Shown piece by piece: positions 35,832-45,655 of a DNA stretch of 64,000 bases. The notes under the pieces are model-generated. The model saw only the letters and a program-made list of their open reading frames with translations. It did no database searches and was not told where the DNA came from. Origin of the DNA: Pseudomonadota bacterium. GTDB lineage: Bacteria > Desulfobacterota > Desulfobacteria > Desulfobacterales > JAHIVH01. Position 1 is the first letter of the stretch. Each line of letters starts with the position of its first letter. The DNA is taken from assembly GCA_018816735.1 (NCBI GenBank), contig JAHIVH010000008.1, positions 1 through 64,000 on the forward strand, written 5' to 3'. The translations under genes and the position numbers were made by a program.

Positions 35832-36959
35832 TTATCTGTTTTCCTGGGGTGCATGGAGCTTCTTCTGATATTCCCACAAAAAATCCATGATGGCTTTTTC
35901 TCGTCGTGCCTGAGATCGTTTTGCTCTCAGCCCAAAGAATCGATTCACAAGATTTGCCGGGCTCAATTCTTCAGAAAGAATCTGATGGCCATCCAGGTTT
36001 AAAAGAGTTGTGCCGTAGGCGCCATATTTTTTTCTCATCATTTGGTTCGCTGTTTCCCGTTCATTGTCTTCGCAGGAACAATGAGACGTGTCCGTGTCTT
36101 CCATATAGGCGATTCGGGATTCGACTTTGTGAAGAAGGATCTTGTTTCTGAAAAGCGAATAGTTTAACCGCTCATCCCAGGCAGGGTCGATGTAATCGTT
36201 CCAGTCAAAATCGTTCACAACAGACCATTTGCTATTTTCGCATCGGACATATGGCATGATGGATTGATCCGGGAATAAGGGATCAGGATGCGTAGCCAGA
36301 ATATGGTTCCAAAAACGCATGCCGTTGAAATTGGCGGTAAGGTCAGAATATGAAAACACACCTGTGGTAAGCGCACCAAAATAGATACTCTCTGTCATTT
36401 CTCCGAAAAAAAGCGCTGCATCGATATTTTCCCCTTTTTCATAAGCCCGGATGAAATAGGACCATCCTTCTGAGAAAAAATGACCGAATTTATCCGCCCC
36501 CACCATGTTGTCATGCATCCTGATAACGGTTCCCATCTTTTTCAAGCCTGCAAGGGTCGGGGTTTCCTCTACGGTAAAATCCCTGTAAATTGAATGATCA
36601 AAATCCACGGACTTGGCCAATTCCTTTGGCAGTTCATTAATATATGTTTCAAGCTGCCCTTCAATGGCGCGCGCAAACTGGCCTCTGATTTCCGAATATA
36701 ACAGGTCACTGTTGCAATAATCCACCCCCTCTTCACCTCTGAACGGATAGGAATGCCTGAAATAAACCATTCTTGATTTTCTGTTGGCATTGATACATGC
36801 CTGTCTTAACCCCTCCGTTACCTTTTCATTCAGGTGCGATGTCAGGTCCGGCAAAGATTCACACGGACCGGTAAAGGAGTCTATTTCGGAGGCGTTTGCA
36901 TGAATGCCGGAAACAACCAGGAGCACACATATGATCTTTAAAAAATGTCCATACTGCAT
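35832..36959 (-). CDS. Exported protein with DKFGHF motif, function unknown
   Basis: A protein of 375 residues with an N-terminal signal peptide (ending HANASEID). The motif MVGADKFGHFFSEGWSYFIR around residue 160, with an acidic helix GEMTESIYFG after it, resembles the D-K-x-x-H-F motif of YfiM/DUF2279-type proteins, but the rest is not recognisable to me. It has a small Cys cluster (HCSCEDNE) near residue 295. The downstream DUF2007-like gene starts four bases before its stop codon ends, so both are probably one transcript. Periplasmic or outer membrane location is likely. Confidence 0.65.
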   Translation of the reverse strand: MQYGHFLKIICVLLVVSGIHANASEIDSFTGPCESLPDLTSHLNEKVTEGLRQACINANRKSRMVYFRHSYPFRGEEGVDYCNSDLLYSEIRGQFARAIEGQLETYINELPKELAKSVDFDHSIYRDFTVEETPTLAGLKKMGTVIRMHDNMVGADKFGHFFSEGWSYFIRAYEKGENIDAALFFGEMTESIYFGALTTGVFSYSDLTANFNGMRFWNHILATHPDPLFPDQSIMPYVRCENSKWSVVNDFDWNDYIDPAWDERLNYSLFRNKILLHKVESRIAYMEDTDTSHCSCEDNERETANQMMRKKYGAYGTTLLNLDGHQILSEELSPANLVNRFFGLRAKRSQARREKAIMDFLWEYQKKLHAPQENR

Positions 36960-37119
36960 GAATATAACCCATTAACCTGATGAAATAATGATTAAACCCG
37001 AAAAATGGATTAATTCATTTTCTGAACGTACGCAAATCTTTTTTTTAAGCAAGCGTGTCGGGATGTCATGAAAAACGCACGGACAGCGGATTCTATAGGA
37101 ACAGACGGTTAAAAATCCC

Positions 37120-37147
37120 TTGACATTTTGGGCTTAGTTTTTAAACT
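37120..37147 (+). promoter_or_regulatory. Possible sigma70 promoter for the RND efflux operon
   Basis: TTGACA (37120-37125) and TAAACT (37142-37147) are 16 bases apart, about 175 bases before the outer membrane factor gene. The predicted transcript start is at or near 37154, which is also the first base of a small ATG frame. The rest of 36960-37320 holds no other signal that I can support. Confidence 0.4.
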
Positions 37148-37153
37148 GCTCAG

Positions 37154-37279
37154 ATGATGATCAACGACCCCAAAATCACAGATGACGCACTTTTGAAATT
37201 GAAAAGGATTCACATTGAATTTCAGATAGATGACAAGCTGCAAAACCGGATTGACCATCACGTGGGGCTCACCCCTTAA
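37154..37279 (+). CDS. Possible 41-residue small protein ahead of the efflux operon
   Basis: The frame starts MMINDPKITDDALLKLKRIH and ends HHVGLTP. It has no ribosome binding site, but its ATG coincides with the predicted start of transcription, so it could be leaderless. Composition is ordinary for coding sequence (amphipathic helix, acidic and basic residues). It could equally be chance. It may act as a leader of the RND operon. Confidence 0.25.
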   Translation: MMINDPKITDDALLKLKRIHIEFQIDDKLQNRIDHHVGLTP

Positions 37280-37320
37280 ATGACGCATTCTTCCGTAATT
37301 TCATACAAGGTGAAACACAT

Positions 37321-38745
37321 ATGATCCCTCTTTCAAAAAGACTGACCGTTCTGCTCTTTTTTTTTATGGCCGCATCCATATTGGCAGGCTGTAAACCAAA
37401 GGTTCACCCATGGCCTGAAAATGGTGTAAAGGCGCCGGAACGCTTTCAGAACCATGAAGAAGCCATACAGTTTGATACCTTGGAAGATCACTGGTGGGAA
37501 GAATTCGGGGATCCGGATATCAATGAACTGGTGAACCGTGTATTGAAAAACAACCTGGATATAAAAACCGCTTCAGCCAGAATCGATGAAATCAAAGCCT
37601 ATTTTGTTCAAACAAAGGCAGACCGAATGCCTCTAATCGGAATAAAAGCCCAGGCCCAGCGCCAGAAAACTGCCGGATATTATACGATGCCCGGGGCAGA
37701 TCAGAAAAATGACCTTTTCAATCTGTCATTTCCGGCCAGTTTTGAAATCGATTTATGGGGCAGGCTTTCAAGTGCCCAAAAAGCAGCCAGAGCGGATTTA
37801 TTGCAGACGGAAGAAACAAGACTGACCCTTATCAATTCGATCATCGCAGAAAGCATCAGCCTGTATCTGACACTTGAATCACTGGAAAGGCGGGTTCAAC
37901 TGGCCCACCAGACCATCGACAGTTACAGAAACAATTTTGACATCATCAGCAACAGATATAAAAGAGGCATTTCCTCATTTCTTGACGTCAAACAGTCCGC
38001 CGGTTCCCTTGCCCAGGCAGAATCCGCGCTGCCTGCATTAAATCAGGAGCTTTCCATCGTTCAGCAGAAACTTTCGGTCATTGCAGGAGAATACCCGAAA
38101 ACCTCTCCGGTCCGAAAAAAAAAAGATGACTATTTTAAATATCATGCGCCCCTGGAACCGGGCATGCCTTCCGATCTGCTGTTAAGACGGCCGGACATCC
38201 GGGCTGCCCATGCCAGGTTGACATCACTTCAGGAAAGAATTCATGTGGCAAAGGCAAGCCGGTTCCCCCAGATATCTCTTACCGGAAATTTTGGCTATGC
38301 AAGCCCCGACCTTGACAATCTTTTCAAACCTGAAGCTGAATTGTGGAATCTTGCCATGGGGATTTCACGACCGCTATTTGATGCTGGAAGGTTAAAGGCC
38401 AATCAACGGTCTGCTGAAGCGAAATTTGCTCAAGGCATTCAGGAATACGCAAAAACGGTTTTAACAGCCTTTTTTGAAGTTGAAAGCGCACTTGTGATCC
38501 GGAAAAACCAGCTCGAAAAAAGGGAAAGAATGTTGACATTGCTGAGAGAATCAAAAGAGACGCAAACGGTTGCCGAGTTGCATTATGAAAAAGGGCTTAT
38601 AGACTATCCTGCTGTTTTACAGGCAAGACAGGTCAGATACCAGGCTGAAGAAGGGCTGATCATGACGGATCTTGCGATATTGACAAACAGGGTCACACTC
38701 TGCAGGGCTCTGGGTGCCGGTTTTCCAGACCCCATACCCGAATGA
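37321..38745 (+). CDS. RND outer membrane factor, NodT/TolC family lipoprotein
   Basis: Outer membrane channel of 474 residues. Signal peptide with lipobox (SILAGCKP), so it is a lipoprotein as NodT-family channels are. Two TolC repeats are visible: DPDINELVNRVLKNNLDIKT with GRLSSAQKAARADLL, and LLLRRPDIRAAHARLTS with PLFDAGRLKANQRSAEAKF. The conserved LRRPDI block is diagnostic. First gene of the RND operon; 70 bases before the adaptor. Confidence 0.9.
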   Translation: MIPLSKRLTVLLFFFMAASILAGCKPKVHPWPENGVKAPERFQNHEEAIQFDTLEDHWWEEFGDPDINELVNRVLKNNLDIKTASARIDEIKAYFVQTKADRMPLIGIKAQAQRQKTAGYYTMPGADQKNDLFNLSFPASFEIDLWGRLSSAQKAARADLLQTEETRLTLINSIIAESISLYLTLESLERRVQLAHQTIDSYRNNFDIISNRYKRGISSFLDVKQSAGSLAQAESALPALNQELSIVQQKLSVIAGEYPKTSPVRKKKDDYFKYHAPLEPGMPSDLLLRRPDIRAAHARLTSLQERIHVAKASRFPQISLTGNFGYASPDLDNLFKPEAELWNLAMGISRPLFDAGRLKANQRSAEAKFAQGIQEYAKTVLTAFFEVESALVIRKNQLEKRERMLTLLRESKETQTVAELHYEKGLIDYPAVLQARQVRYQAEEGLIMTDLAILTNRVTLCRALGAGFPDPIPE

Positions 38746-38815
38746 CGGGATTTAATATAACCGAGCCAGATCATTCTTTTATAACCCGGAACAAAATGAA
38801 GGAGAAGATTCCATC

Positions 38816-40000
38816 ATGCCAGATCATAAGAAAAAAATTCACATTATATTAGCTGTGCTGATCCTGATATTGGGTGTTATCGGCATGAAAATTCTGGGTG
38901 CGCAGAAAAAACAAATCGAAAAAAAGCCCCCCCGATCCAGCATGCCATCGGTGGAATTTTTCACTGTAAAATTAGAGGACCATCAAATCGTCCTCACTGG
39001 AGAAGGCACGGTCAAGCCGCTGAAAGAAATCAGTATCGTGCCTCAGGTCAGCGGAAAGGTCATCGATATATCCCCGTCGTTTATAAATGGCGGCAGGTTT
39101 GAAAAAGAAGATATTCTCTTTCGGATCGATCCAGTGGATTATGAACTGGCGGTAACCATGGCCAGGGCAAGCATGAAAACAGCGGAAAGCAACCTGAAGC
39201 TGGCAGAAGAGGCAGCGGTTACGGCCCAGGAAGAGTGGATGCTCCATGATAAAAATGTTTCGGCAAACAGACTCCCCCCTTCGGATCTGGTTTTGAAAAA
39301 ACCGCAGCTTCTGGCGGCACAGGCCAGATTGGCGGCAGAGACAGCGAATCTGGAAAGAGCCATGTTGAACCTCGACCGGACAATCATAAAGGCACCGTTT
39401 CCCGGACGGGTAGGCAATAAACAGATCGATATTGGTCAGTTTATCAATACCGGCGTGCCGGTGGCCTCTATTTTTTCTACTGAATCTGTAGAGATTGCCG
39501 TTCCTTTGGAAGATGACAAACTGTTCTGGTTTTATGTGCCTGGATTTTCAAAAGAACAAACGGAAAACACAACCGTGTCTGTCAAAGCTGATTTTTCAGG
39601 GCACCACATGATTTGGCAGGGTGAAATCCATCGGGCGTCGGCCAAAGTCGATGAGCGGACCCGCATGATAGATGTCATTGTTCGCGTGGCGCAGCCCTAT
39701 AAGACAACCCCTCCCCTTGCCCCAGGTCTTTTTGTATCTGTGGATATTTATGGAAAAACAATCGAGAATGCGGCGGGCATTCCCCCAAAAGCGCTTCATG
39801 AAAACAACGTGGTTTGGGTGCTTGATGACGATAACAAGATCACGTTTAGGCCGGTTGAAATCGCAATGGTTCAAAAGGATCTGGTTATTGTAAAAAAAGG
39901 GCTTGAGAACGGTCAGCGCATCGTGACCACACGCTTGAAATCCCTGACGAACGGAATGAACGTCAAACCGCTTCCTTATAAGACGGAGGAAGACAAATGA
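38816..40000 (+). CDS. RND periplasmic adaptor (membrane fusion protein)
   Basis: Adaptor of 394 residues with an N-terminal membrane anchor (IHIILAVLILILGVIGMKIL). The barrel-sandwich hybrid is seen in LTGEGTVKPLKEISIVPQVS then GKVIDISPSFINGG, the coiled-coil hairpin in the Ala/Glu-rich stretch about 100-175, and its closing half in IKAPFPGRVGNKQIDIGQF. ATG 38816 follows GAAGGAGAAG. The stop overlaps the permease start by 4 bases (ATGA). Confidence 0.9.
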   Translation: MPDHKKKIHIILAVLILILGVIGMKILGAQKKQIEKKPPRSSMPSVEFFTVKLEDHQIVLTGEGTVKPLKEISIVPQVSGKVIDISPSFINGGRFEKEDILFRIDPVDYELAVTMARASMKTAESNLKLAEEAAVTAQEEWMLHDKNVSANRLPPSDLVLKKPQLLAAQARLAAETANLERAMLNLDRTIIKAPFPGRVGNKQIDIGQFINTGVPVASIFSTESVEIAVPLEDDKLFWFYVPGFSKEQTENTTVSVKADFSGHHMIWQGEIHRASAKVDERTRMIDVIVRVAQPYKTTPPLAPGLFVSVDIYGKTIENAAGIPPKALHENNVVWVLDDDNKITFRPVEIAMVQKDLVIVKKGLENGQRIVTTRLKSLTNGMNVKPLPYKTEEDK

Positions 40001-43000
40001 AGGGTATTATCTCCTGGTTCGCTGACAATCACGTTGCTGCCAACCTTCTCATGATGTTTCTGATACTTGCCGGCGTCGTGACGGGCGGGAATACAAAGAT
40101 AGAAGTGTTTCCGGAATTCTCACTGGACAGGATTTCCATTACCGCCGTATACCCCGGTGCATCACCGGAAGAAGTGGAAGATGCCATCATACGAAAAATA
40201 GAGGAGAGTGTCGCCGGTCTTGCCGGAATCAAACGGATTGACTCAACGGCAAAAGAAGGGATTGCCGCCATTGTGATCGAAGTGATCAAGGACTGGGATG
40301 TCAAGGAACTCCTGGATGAGGTCAAATCCGAAGTCGACAGGATAACGACCTTTCCAAAGGAAATGGAGAAAGCAGTGGTCCGTGAATTGACCAGACGGTC
40401 ACAGGTGATTAACGTGGCCGTCTATGGTGAGGCACCGGAGTCGACCATCAAGTTCATCACCGAAAAAATCAAGGATGACATCACCAATTTACCGGGCATC
40501 ACGCTTGCGGAACTCTTTGGCATCAGAACCGGAGAAATCCATGTGGATATTTCGGAGAAAACCCTTCGAAAGTATAATCTCACACTGGGTATGGTGGCAG
40601 AAGCCATAAAAAAATCGAGTCTTGACCTGCCGGCCGGAAGTGTCAAAACAGAAGAAGGAGAGATACTGGTCCGTACAAAGGGGCGGAAATATGATGCCGG
40701 AGAATATGATACCGTACCTGTGATAACGCGTCCGGACGGTACCCGTGTGACGCTTGGCATGATCGCCACAATAAATGACGGATTTGAAGATGTGGATCTG
40801 GTGACCCAATTTCAGGGAAAGCCTGCAGCCGTCATTCAGGTGTTCAGGGTGGCCGACCAGAATGCCCTGGATGTGGTGGCTGCCACCAGAGCCTATATTG
40901 ACGAAATACGCCCTTCGCTGCCGGAGGGTGTTGATATCGGTTTTTTCAAGGACCAGTCTGTTGTTCTCAAGGGACGCATCAAACTCCTTTTAACAAATAT
41001 GCTCTATGGCCTGGTTCTTGTCAGTCTGATTCTTGCCGTTTTTTTAAACATCAAACTTGCCTTCTGGGTCACCCTGGGCATCCCCATTTCATTTCTGACC
41101 GGCATGTGGCTCCTGCCGCAGTTTGATGTGTCCATCAACATGATTTCTCTTTTTGCCTTTATCATGGTTTTGGGAATTGTCGTGGATGATGCGATTATTA
41201 TCGGAGAAAATGTTTATAAAAAAATGGAACAGGGGCTCCCTACAATTGAAGCGGCTAAAAAAGGGGCCAGGGAAATGGGTATGCCGGTCCTTTTTGCCGT
41301 TCTTACGACCATTGCGGCTTTTTATCCCCTTCTGATGGGAACCGGTAATATGGGGAAGGTGATGCGGAATATTCCGATTGTGGTCATTGTTGTGCTTGTC
41401 GGATCTCTGGTTGAATCTCTTTTTATTCTTCCCGCCCATCTTGCCCGTACCAGACATGTGGAAAAATTGACTGAAAAAAAAACGGGCCGAATCCCTGGCA
41501 TGCTTCAGAATTTTATTGGCGGCCCGTATAAAAATGCCATCTCTTTTTGTGTAAAATGGCGTTATATTACCATGGCATCCGCATTCCTGCTTTTGTTTCT
41601 CGCCATCGGCACCCTTAAGGGCGGGTTTTTAAAATTTACCTTTATGCCGGTTGTGGAAAGTGATGAAATTGTCTGTTCGCTCACCATGCCATCGGGGACG
41701 CCGTTTGAACACACAACGAAAATCGCATGGGACCTTGAAAAAAAAGCAAGAGAAGTCATAAGCGAGGCCGACAAAAACCGGCACAATGATGCTCCGTCTC
41801 TTTTTGAACATAGTGTCACCTTTGTCGGGATGCACATGGCCGGCCGAGGGCCGGGTGCAAAGGGAGACGATGTTTCGGGAAATCTGGCCCAGATTACCAT
41901 TCAACTTCTAGACGGTGAGCAAAGAGATGTCAGTGCAGCCCTTCTGGCATCAAAATGGCGCGAAAAAGCAGGTATCATCCCTGGTGCCGAATCGATCACT
42001 TTCCAGAGCGTTCTGTTCAGTCCCGGAAACCCGATAGAAGTTCACCTTTCCATGGAAGACCACGATCAGCTTGTCTCTGCGGCTGCCGAACTCAAACAGG
42101 AACTGGGTAACTATCCCGGCGTGTTTGATATCAGTGACAGTTTTCTGTCAGGTAAACAGGAAATCCAGCTGAATCTGAAAGAATCGGCTGAAAGCCTGGG
42201 GCTGACGCTGTCAGATCTGGCACTCCAGGTCAGGAACGCATTTTATGGCGCAGAAGCCTTAAGAGTTCAACGGGGAAAGGATGAAGTCAAGGTCATGGTC
42301 CGCTACCCGGCATCCGAGCGTAAATCCGTTGACAACATAGAGGAAATGCGGATACGCACACCCGGTGGCGCTGAAGTCCCGTTCAGGGACGTCGCCGAAG
42401 TCACTGTCAAACAAGGTTACGCATCCATTGAACGCGCTCAGAGACGGCGGGTGATAAAGGTGTATGCAGACGTGGACGAATCGATGACCAATGCCAACGA
42501 CGTCCGGAAAAACCTGAGTGAAAATAGTCTCGTCAAACTGAAAGAAAATTATCCCGGACTGAGATACGACATGGAAGGCCAGGGCAAGGAGCAGGAAGAA
42601 TCCATGGCCGATGTCAAAAATGGATTCATTATCTCCCTGTTTATCATCTATGCGCTTCTTGCGGTGCCATTCAAATCTTTCTCACAGCCGTTCGTTGTCA
42701 TGTCTGCCATCCCCTTTGGCATTGTCGGCGCACTTTTAGGCCATATCATCATGGGATTCAACTTAAGCATATTGAGCATGTTTGGTATCGTGGGACTGAC
42801 CGGTGTGGTTGTCAACGATTCCCTTGTCCTCATCCATGCCATCAACCAGCTGAGAGACGAGGGAGAGTCAATAGGCAATGCGGTCATCAGAGCTGGTATG
42901 ATGCGTTTCAGGGCTATTATTCTCACTTCTTTAACCACATTTGCGGGCCTCTTTCCCATGATCCTTGAAAAAAGCTATCAGGCCAAATTTCTGATCCCCA

Positions 43001-43149
43001 TGGCCATCAGCCTGGGATTTGGCGTGCTGTTCGCCACGGGCATCACTCTTTTAATCATACCCTGCGGATATGTGGTATTGATGGATATCCTGATGATCAA
43101 GGAACGGTTTATTCATAAGCTGCTGTTTCTGGCGAAATCGAAAGGGTAA
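39997..43149 (+). CDS. RND efflux permease (AcrB/HAE1-like)
   Basis: Inner membrane proton-driven pump of 1050 residues, full length. Twelve helices in two halves; PGASPEEVEDAIIRKIEESV after helix 1; the proton-relay aspartates in MVLGIVVDDAIIIGENVYK; and FGIVGLTGVVVNDSLVLIHA in the second half. Substrate cannot be predicted. It forms a complete tripartite pump with the two genes upstream. A second, decayed RND system lies at 59845-64000. Confidence 0.93.
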   Translation: MKGIISWFADNHVAANLLMMFLILAGVVTGGNTKIEVFPEFSLDRISITAVYPGASPEEVEDAIIRKIEESVAGLAGIKRIDSTAKEGIAAIVIEVIKDWDVKELLDEVKSEVDRITTFPKEMEKAVVRELTRRSQVINVAVYGEAPESTIKFITEKIKDDITNLPGITLAELFGIRTGEIHVDISEKTLRKYNLTLGMVAEAIKKSSLDLPAGSVKTEEGEILVRTKGRKYDAGEYDTVPVITRPDGTRVTLGMIATINDGFEDVDLVTQFQGKPAAVIQVFRVADQNALDVVAATRAYIDEIRPSLPEGVDIGFFKDQSVVLKGRIKLLLTNMLYGLVLVSLILAVFLNIKLAFWVTLGIPISFLTGMWLLPQFDVSINMISLFAFIMVLGIVVDDAIIIGENVYKKMEQGLPTIEAAKKGAREMGMPVLFAVLTTIAAFYPLLMGTGNMGKVMRNIPIVVIVVLVGSLVESLFILPAHLARTRHVEKLTEKKTGRIPGMLQNFIGGPYKNAISFCVKWRYITMASAFLLLFLAIGTLKGGFLKFTFMPVVESDEIVCSLTMPSGTPFEHTTKIAWDLEKKAREVISEADKNRHNDAPSLFEHSVTFVGMHMAGRGPGAKGDDVSGNLAQITIQLLDGEQRDVSAALLASKWREKAGIIPGAESITFQSVLFSPGNPIEVHLSMEDHDQLVSAAAELKQELGNYPGVFDISDSFLSGKQEIQLNLKESAESLGLTLSDLALQVRNAFYGAEALRVQRGKDEVKVMVRYPASERKSVDNIEEMRIRTPGGAEVPFRDVAEVTVKQGYASIERAQRRRVIKVYADVDESMTNANDVRKNLSENSLVKLKENYPGLRYDMEGQGKEQEESMADVKNGFIISLFIIYALLAVPFKSFSQPFVVMSAIPFGIVGALLGHIIMGFNLSILSMFGIVGLTGVVVNDSLVLIHAINQLRDEGESIGNAVIRAGMMRFRAIILTSLTTFAGLFPMILEKSYQAKFLIPMAISLGFGVLFATGITLLIIPCGYVVLMDILMIKERFIHKLLFLAKSKG

Positions 43150-43198
43150 GATTATCCTGTTGACTCTCTGGGTTAAAAAATATACATTGCAAAGCACT

Positions 43199-43984
43199 AT
43201 GGATTTGGCGCATATTAAAAAAACAGGACTTGACGCCGCAAAGAATAGTGCTGACGTTCTCCTCTCTTATTTTGGAAATATCAAAACCGTCCGAAAGAAA
43301 GGGGCCATAGACATTGTCACACAGGCTGACACAGAATCCGAAAAAATAATTATCAAAACCATCCGTTCCGTATTTCCGGATCATGGGATCATTGCCGAAG
43401 AAAGCGGTGAAAGCTTTTTGAATTCCGACTATTGCTGGATTATCGATCCGCTGGACGGCACGACAAACTTCTCCCATGGCCTGCCATTGTACGCGATCTC
43501 AATTGCTTTTGCCGTAAGGCATGAAGTGATGATGGGCATCGTATTTAATCCATCCACGGGTGAGCTGTTCACTGGTGTCAAGGGGATGGGGGCGACGTTA
43601 AACGGACAACCTATCTCTGTCTCGAAAACAGACAGCCTTGATGACAGTCTTCTGGCTACAGGATTCCCATACAATTTAAGGGATATGATCGATCCTCTTT
43701 TGATTCGATTCAGAACCATGCTGAATCACGCACAGGGTGTCAGGCGGCTGGGTGCTGCCGCCCTTGATCTTTGCTATGTTGCCTGCGGGCGTTTTGAGGG
43801 GTTCTGGGAACAGAATCTGAAACCCTGGGATACAGCGGCAGGCGCACTGATAGCAAGCGAGGCAGGAGGTGTTGTAACGGATTTTTCAAATAACGCATTT
43901 AGGGTTGACATGAAGGAAATTCTTGTTACAAATGGTAAAATTCACAAACAAATGATGTCTTTAATAGCGTTAGGTGAGAAATGA
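43199..43984 (+). CDS. suhB: Inositol monophosphatase family protein
   Basis: Mg-dependent phosphatase of 261 residues. Motif 1 is WIIDPLDGTTNFSHGLP, motif 2 WDTAAGALIASEAGG, with IIAEESGES ahead. ATG 43199 is preferred over a TTG at 43160, which has no support. Only 49 bases separate it from the RND permease. SuhB proteins also act as rRNA processing or antitermination factors. The stop overlaps the start of the next small gene. Confidence 0.88.
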   Translation: MDLAHIKKTGLDAAKNSADVLLSYFGNIKTVRKKGAIDIVTQADTESEKIIIKTIRSVFPDHGIIAEESGESFLNSDYCWIIDPLDGTTNFSHGLPLYAISIAFAVRHEVMMGIVFNPSTGELFTGVKGMGATLNGQPISVSKTDSLDDSLLATGFPYNLRDMIDPLLIRFRTMLNHAQGVRRLGAAALDLCYVACGRFEGFWEQNLKPWDTAAGALIASEAGGVVTDFSNNAFRVDMKEILVTNGKIHKQMMSLIALGEK

Positions 43985-44181
43985 TAAACGAACTGAAACA
44001 GGATGATATTCACACAAGTGATTATCTTGGATGCATGGGTGAATTCAACATGAGCAATGTCATCTGCAAAAAATTATGCAGTATAAGCCTTCGATGCATC
44101 ATTGAACATAATCAAAGCATGCAGACGGAGCTTCTGGAGGAACTGCTGGCATCAAATGATGCACTGTTGAGAATTCAGTAG
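43981..44181 (+). CDS. Small protein translationally coupled to suhB
   Basis: Sixty-six residues, starting MINELKQDDIHTSDYLG and containing three cysteines and an acidic C-terminal helix (SMQTELLEELLASNDALL). Its ATG overlaps the suhB TGA (ATGA), which is good evidence that it is translated. No family recognised. Perhaps a small regulator. Confidence 0.5.
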   Translation: MINELKQDDIHTSDYLGCMGEFNMSNVICKKLCSISLRCIIEHNQSMQTELLEELLASNDALLRIQ

Positions 44182-44216
44182 AAACACGCCCAACCGTCTT
44201 ATGTGAGACAGACAGG

Positions 44217-45593
44217 TTAAAAGAGTTTACCTGGATTCAGAATATTTTTTGGATCAAATACAGATTTTATTTTTTTCATCAGGGCCAGTTCTACTGGCCC
44301 TATTTCTTTTTTGATGTAATGTTTTTTGGTAATTCCCACGCCATGCTCGCCGGATAGGGTGCCACCCAAAAGAAGCGTATAATCAAAGATATCATCAACC
44401 GTCTTCATGGCAAGTTCGCTTGTTCTTTCATCTGACCGGTCCAGCATGATATTTACATGAATATTCCCGTCGCCTGCATGACCGAAACTGACGATGGTGA
44501 GACCTGTTTCTTCACCCAGTGCCTTTAGTCTCCTGACCATATCGGGTATATTATTTCTGGGAACGACAATGTCTTCATTTATTTTGTCCGGCCCATATGT
44601 ATAAAGTGCGGGAGAGATGGCCTTTCGTGCTTTCCAGATCGCTTTCACTTCCGCTTCGGTATCTGCCACCTTCACGTCTGCTGCCCCACAGGAGGTCAAA
44701 ATATTTTTGAGTTGACCGGCTTTTTTTTCGGTTTCATCCTTCCCGCCATCCAGTTCAATAATCAAGGCTGCTTGAGCATTTGGAGGAAACCCTGTAGGCG
44801 TATAGCTTTCCACGCATTTTATCGACGCACCATCCATATATTCAACCGTTCTGGGGATGATACTGCTTCTCATAATACTTGCCACAGCCTGGGCAGCTTT
44901 TTCCATGCTGTCAAAAACTGCTGTCATGGTTTTTACCGTTTCCGGAAGCGGAAGCAGGCGAAGAATCACTTTTGTGATGATGGCAAGCGTCCCCTCAGAC
45001 CCCACGATAAGCCTTGAAAGATCATACCCCACAACACCTTTTGCTGTTCTGACACCGGTCTTTATCATTTCACCGGTTGGCAGGATAGCCTCCAGACCCA
45101 GAACATAATCACGCGTCACCCCATATTTGACCGCCCTTGGTCCACCTGCGCACTGGGCAAGATTCCCACCAATCGTTGATATTTCAGCACTTGATGGGTC
45201 TGGAGGATAAAAGAGACCTTTTTGTTCGACTGCTTTATGAAGATCACCGGTCACGACACCCGGTTCAGTCGTTATTGTAAAATTTTCGGCATCAATGTCT
45301 ATAATCCGGTTCAAACGGGACATGGCCAGCACCACCCCTCCCTGGACCGGCAAAGACGAGCCTGCCATCCCTGTGCCAGCCCCCCTGGGCACGACGGGAA
45401 ATCCGTCCTCACAGGCAAGCATCATGATGCGGGAAATTTCATCGGCACTCCCGGGAAAGGCAACCGCATCCGGCATAAAAATCCTTCCTGTGGCGTCATA
45501 GCTGTAGCACAGAAGGTCTTCTTTACTGCAGGACAGATAATGTTTGCCCACGATTTTTGAAAGCTTGTTTATCGTTCGTTTTTGAAGCAGCAT
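44217..45593 (-). CDS. glcD: FAD-linked oxidase, GlcD/lactate dehydrogenase type
   Basis: Flavoprotein of 458 residues of the vanillyl-alcohol-oxidase fold. FAD-binding blocks: FPVVPRGAGTGMAGSSLP, STIGGNLAQCAGGPRAVKYG and GVVGYDLSRLIVGSEGTLAI; the C-terminal catalytic block is SFGHAGDGNIHVNIML with LSGEHGVGITKK. It oxidises glycolate or D-lactate-type 2-hydroxy acids and passes electrons to a partner, often an Fe-S subunit, which is not present next to it. ATG 45593 is used because the upstream frame begins with a TTG only. Confidence 0.87.
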   Translation of the reverse strand: MLLQKRTINKLSKIVGKHYLSCSKEDLLCYSYDATGRIFMPDAVAFPGSADEISRIMMLACEDGFPVVPRGAGTGMAGSSLPVQGGVVLAMSRLNRIIDIDAENFTITTEPGVVTGDLHKAVEQKGLFYPPDPSSAEISTIGGNLAQCAGGPRAVKYGVTRDYVLGLEAILPTGEMIKTGVRTAKGVVGYDLSRLIVGSEGTLAIITKVILRLLPLPETVKTMTAVFDSMEKAAQAVASIMRSSIIPRTVEYMDGASIKCVESYTPTGFPPNAQAALIIELDGGKDETEKKAGQLKNILTSCGAADVKVADTEAEVKAIWKARKAISPALYTYGPDKINEDIVVPRNNIPDMVRRLKALGEETGLTIVSFGHAGDGNIHVNIMLDRSDERTSELAMKTVDDIFDYTLLLGGTLSGEHGVGITKKHYIKKEIGPVELALMKKIKSVFDPKNILNPGKLF

Positions 45594-45655
45594 AAAAAAC
45601 CTGTAGGAGGAAATCAATTATCCGGAAAAAAAATTTTATCCCTGAAAAGCGGTAA

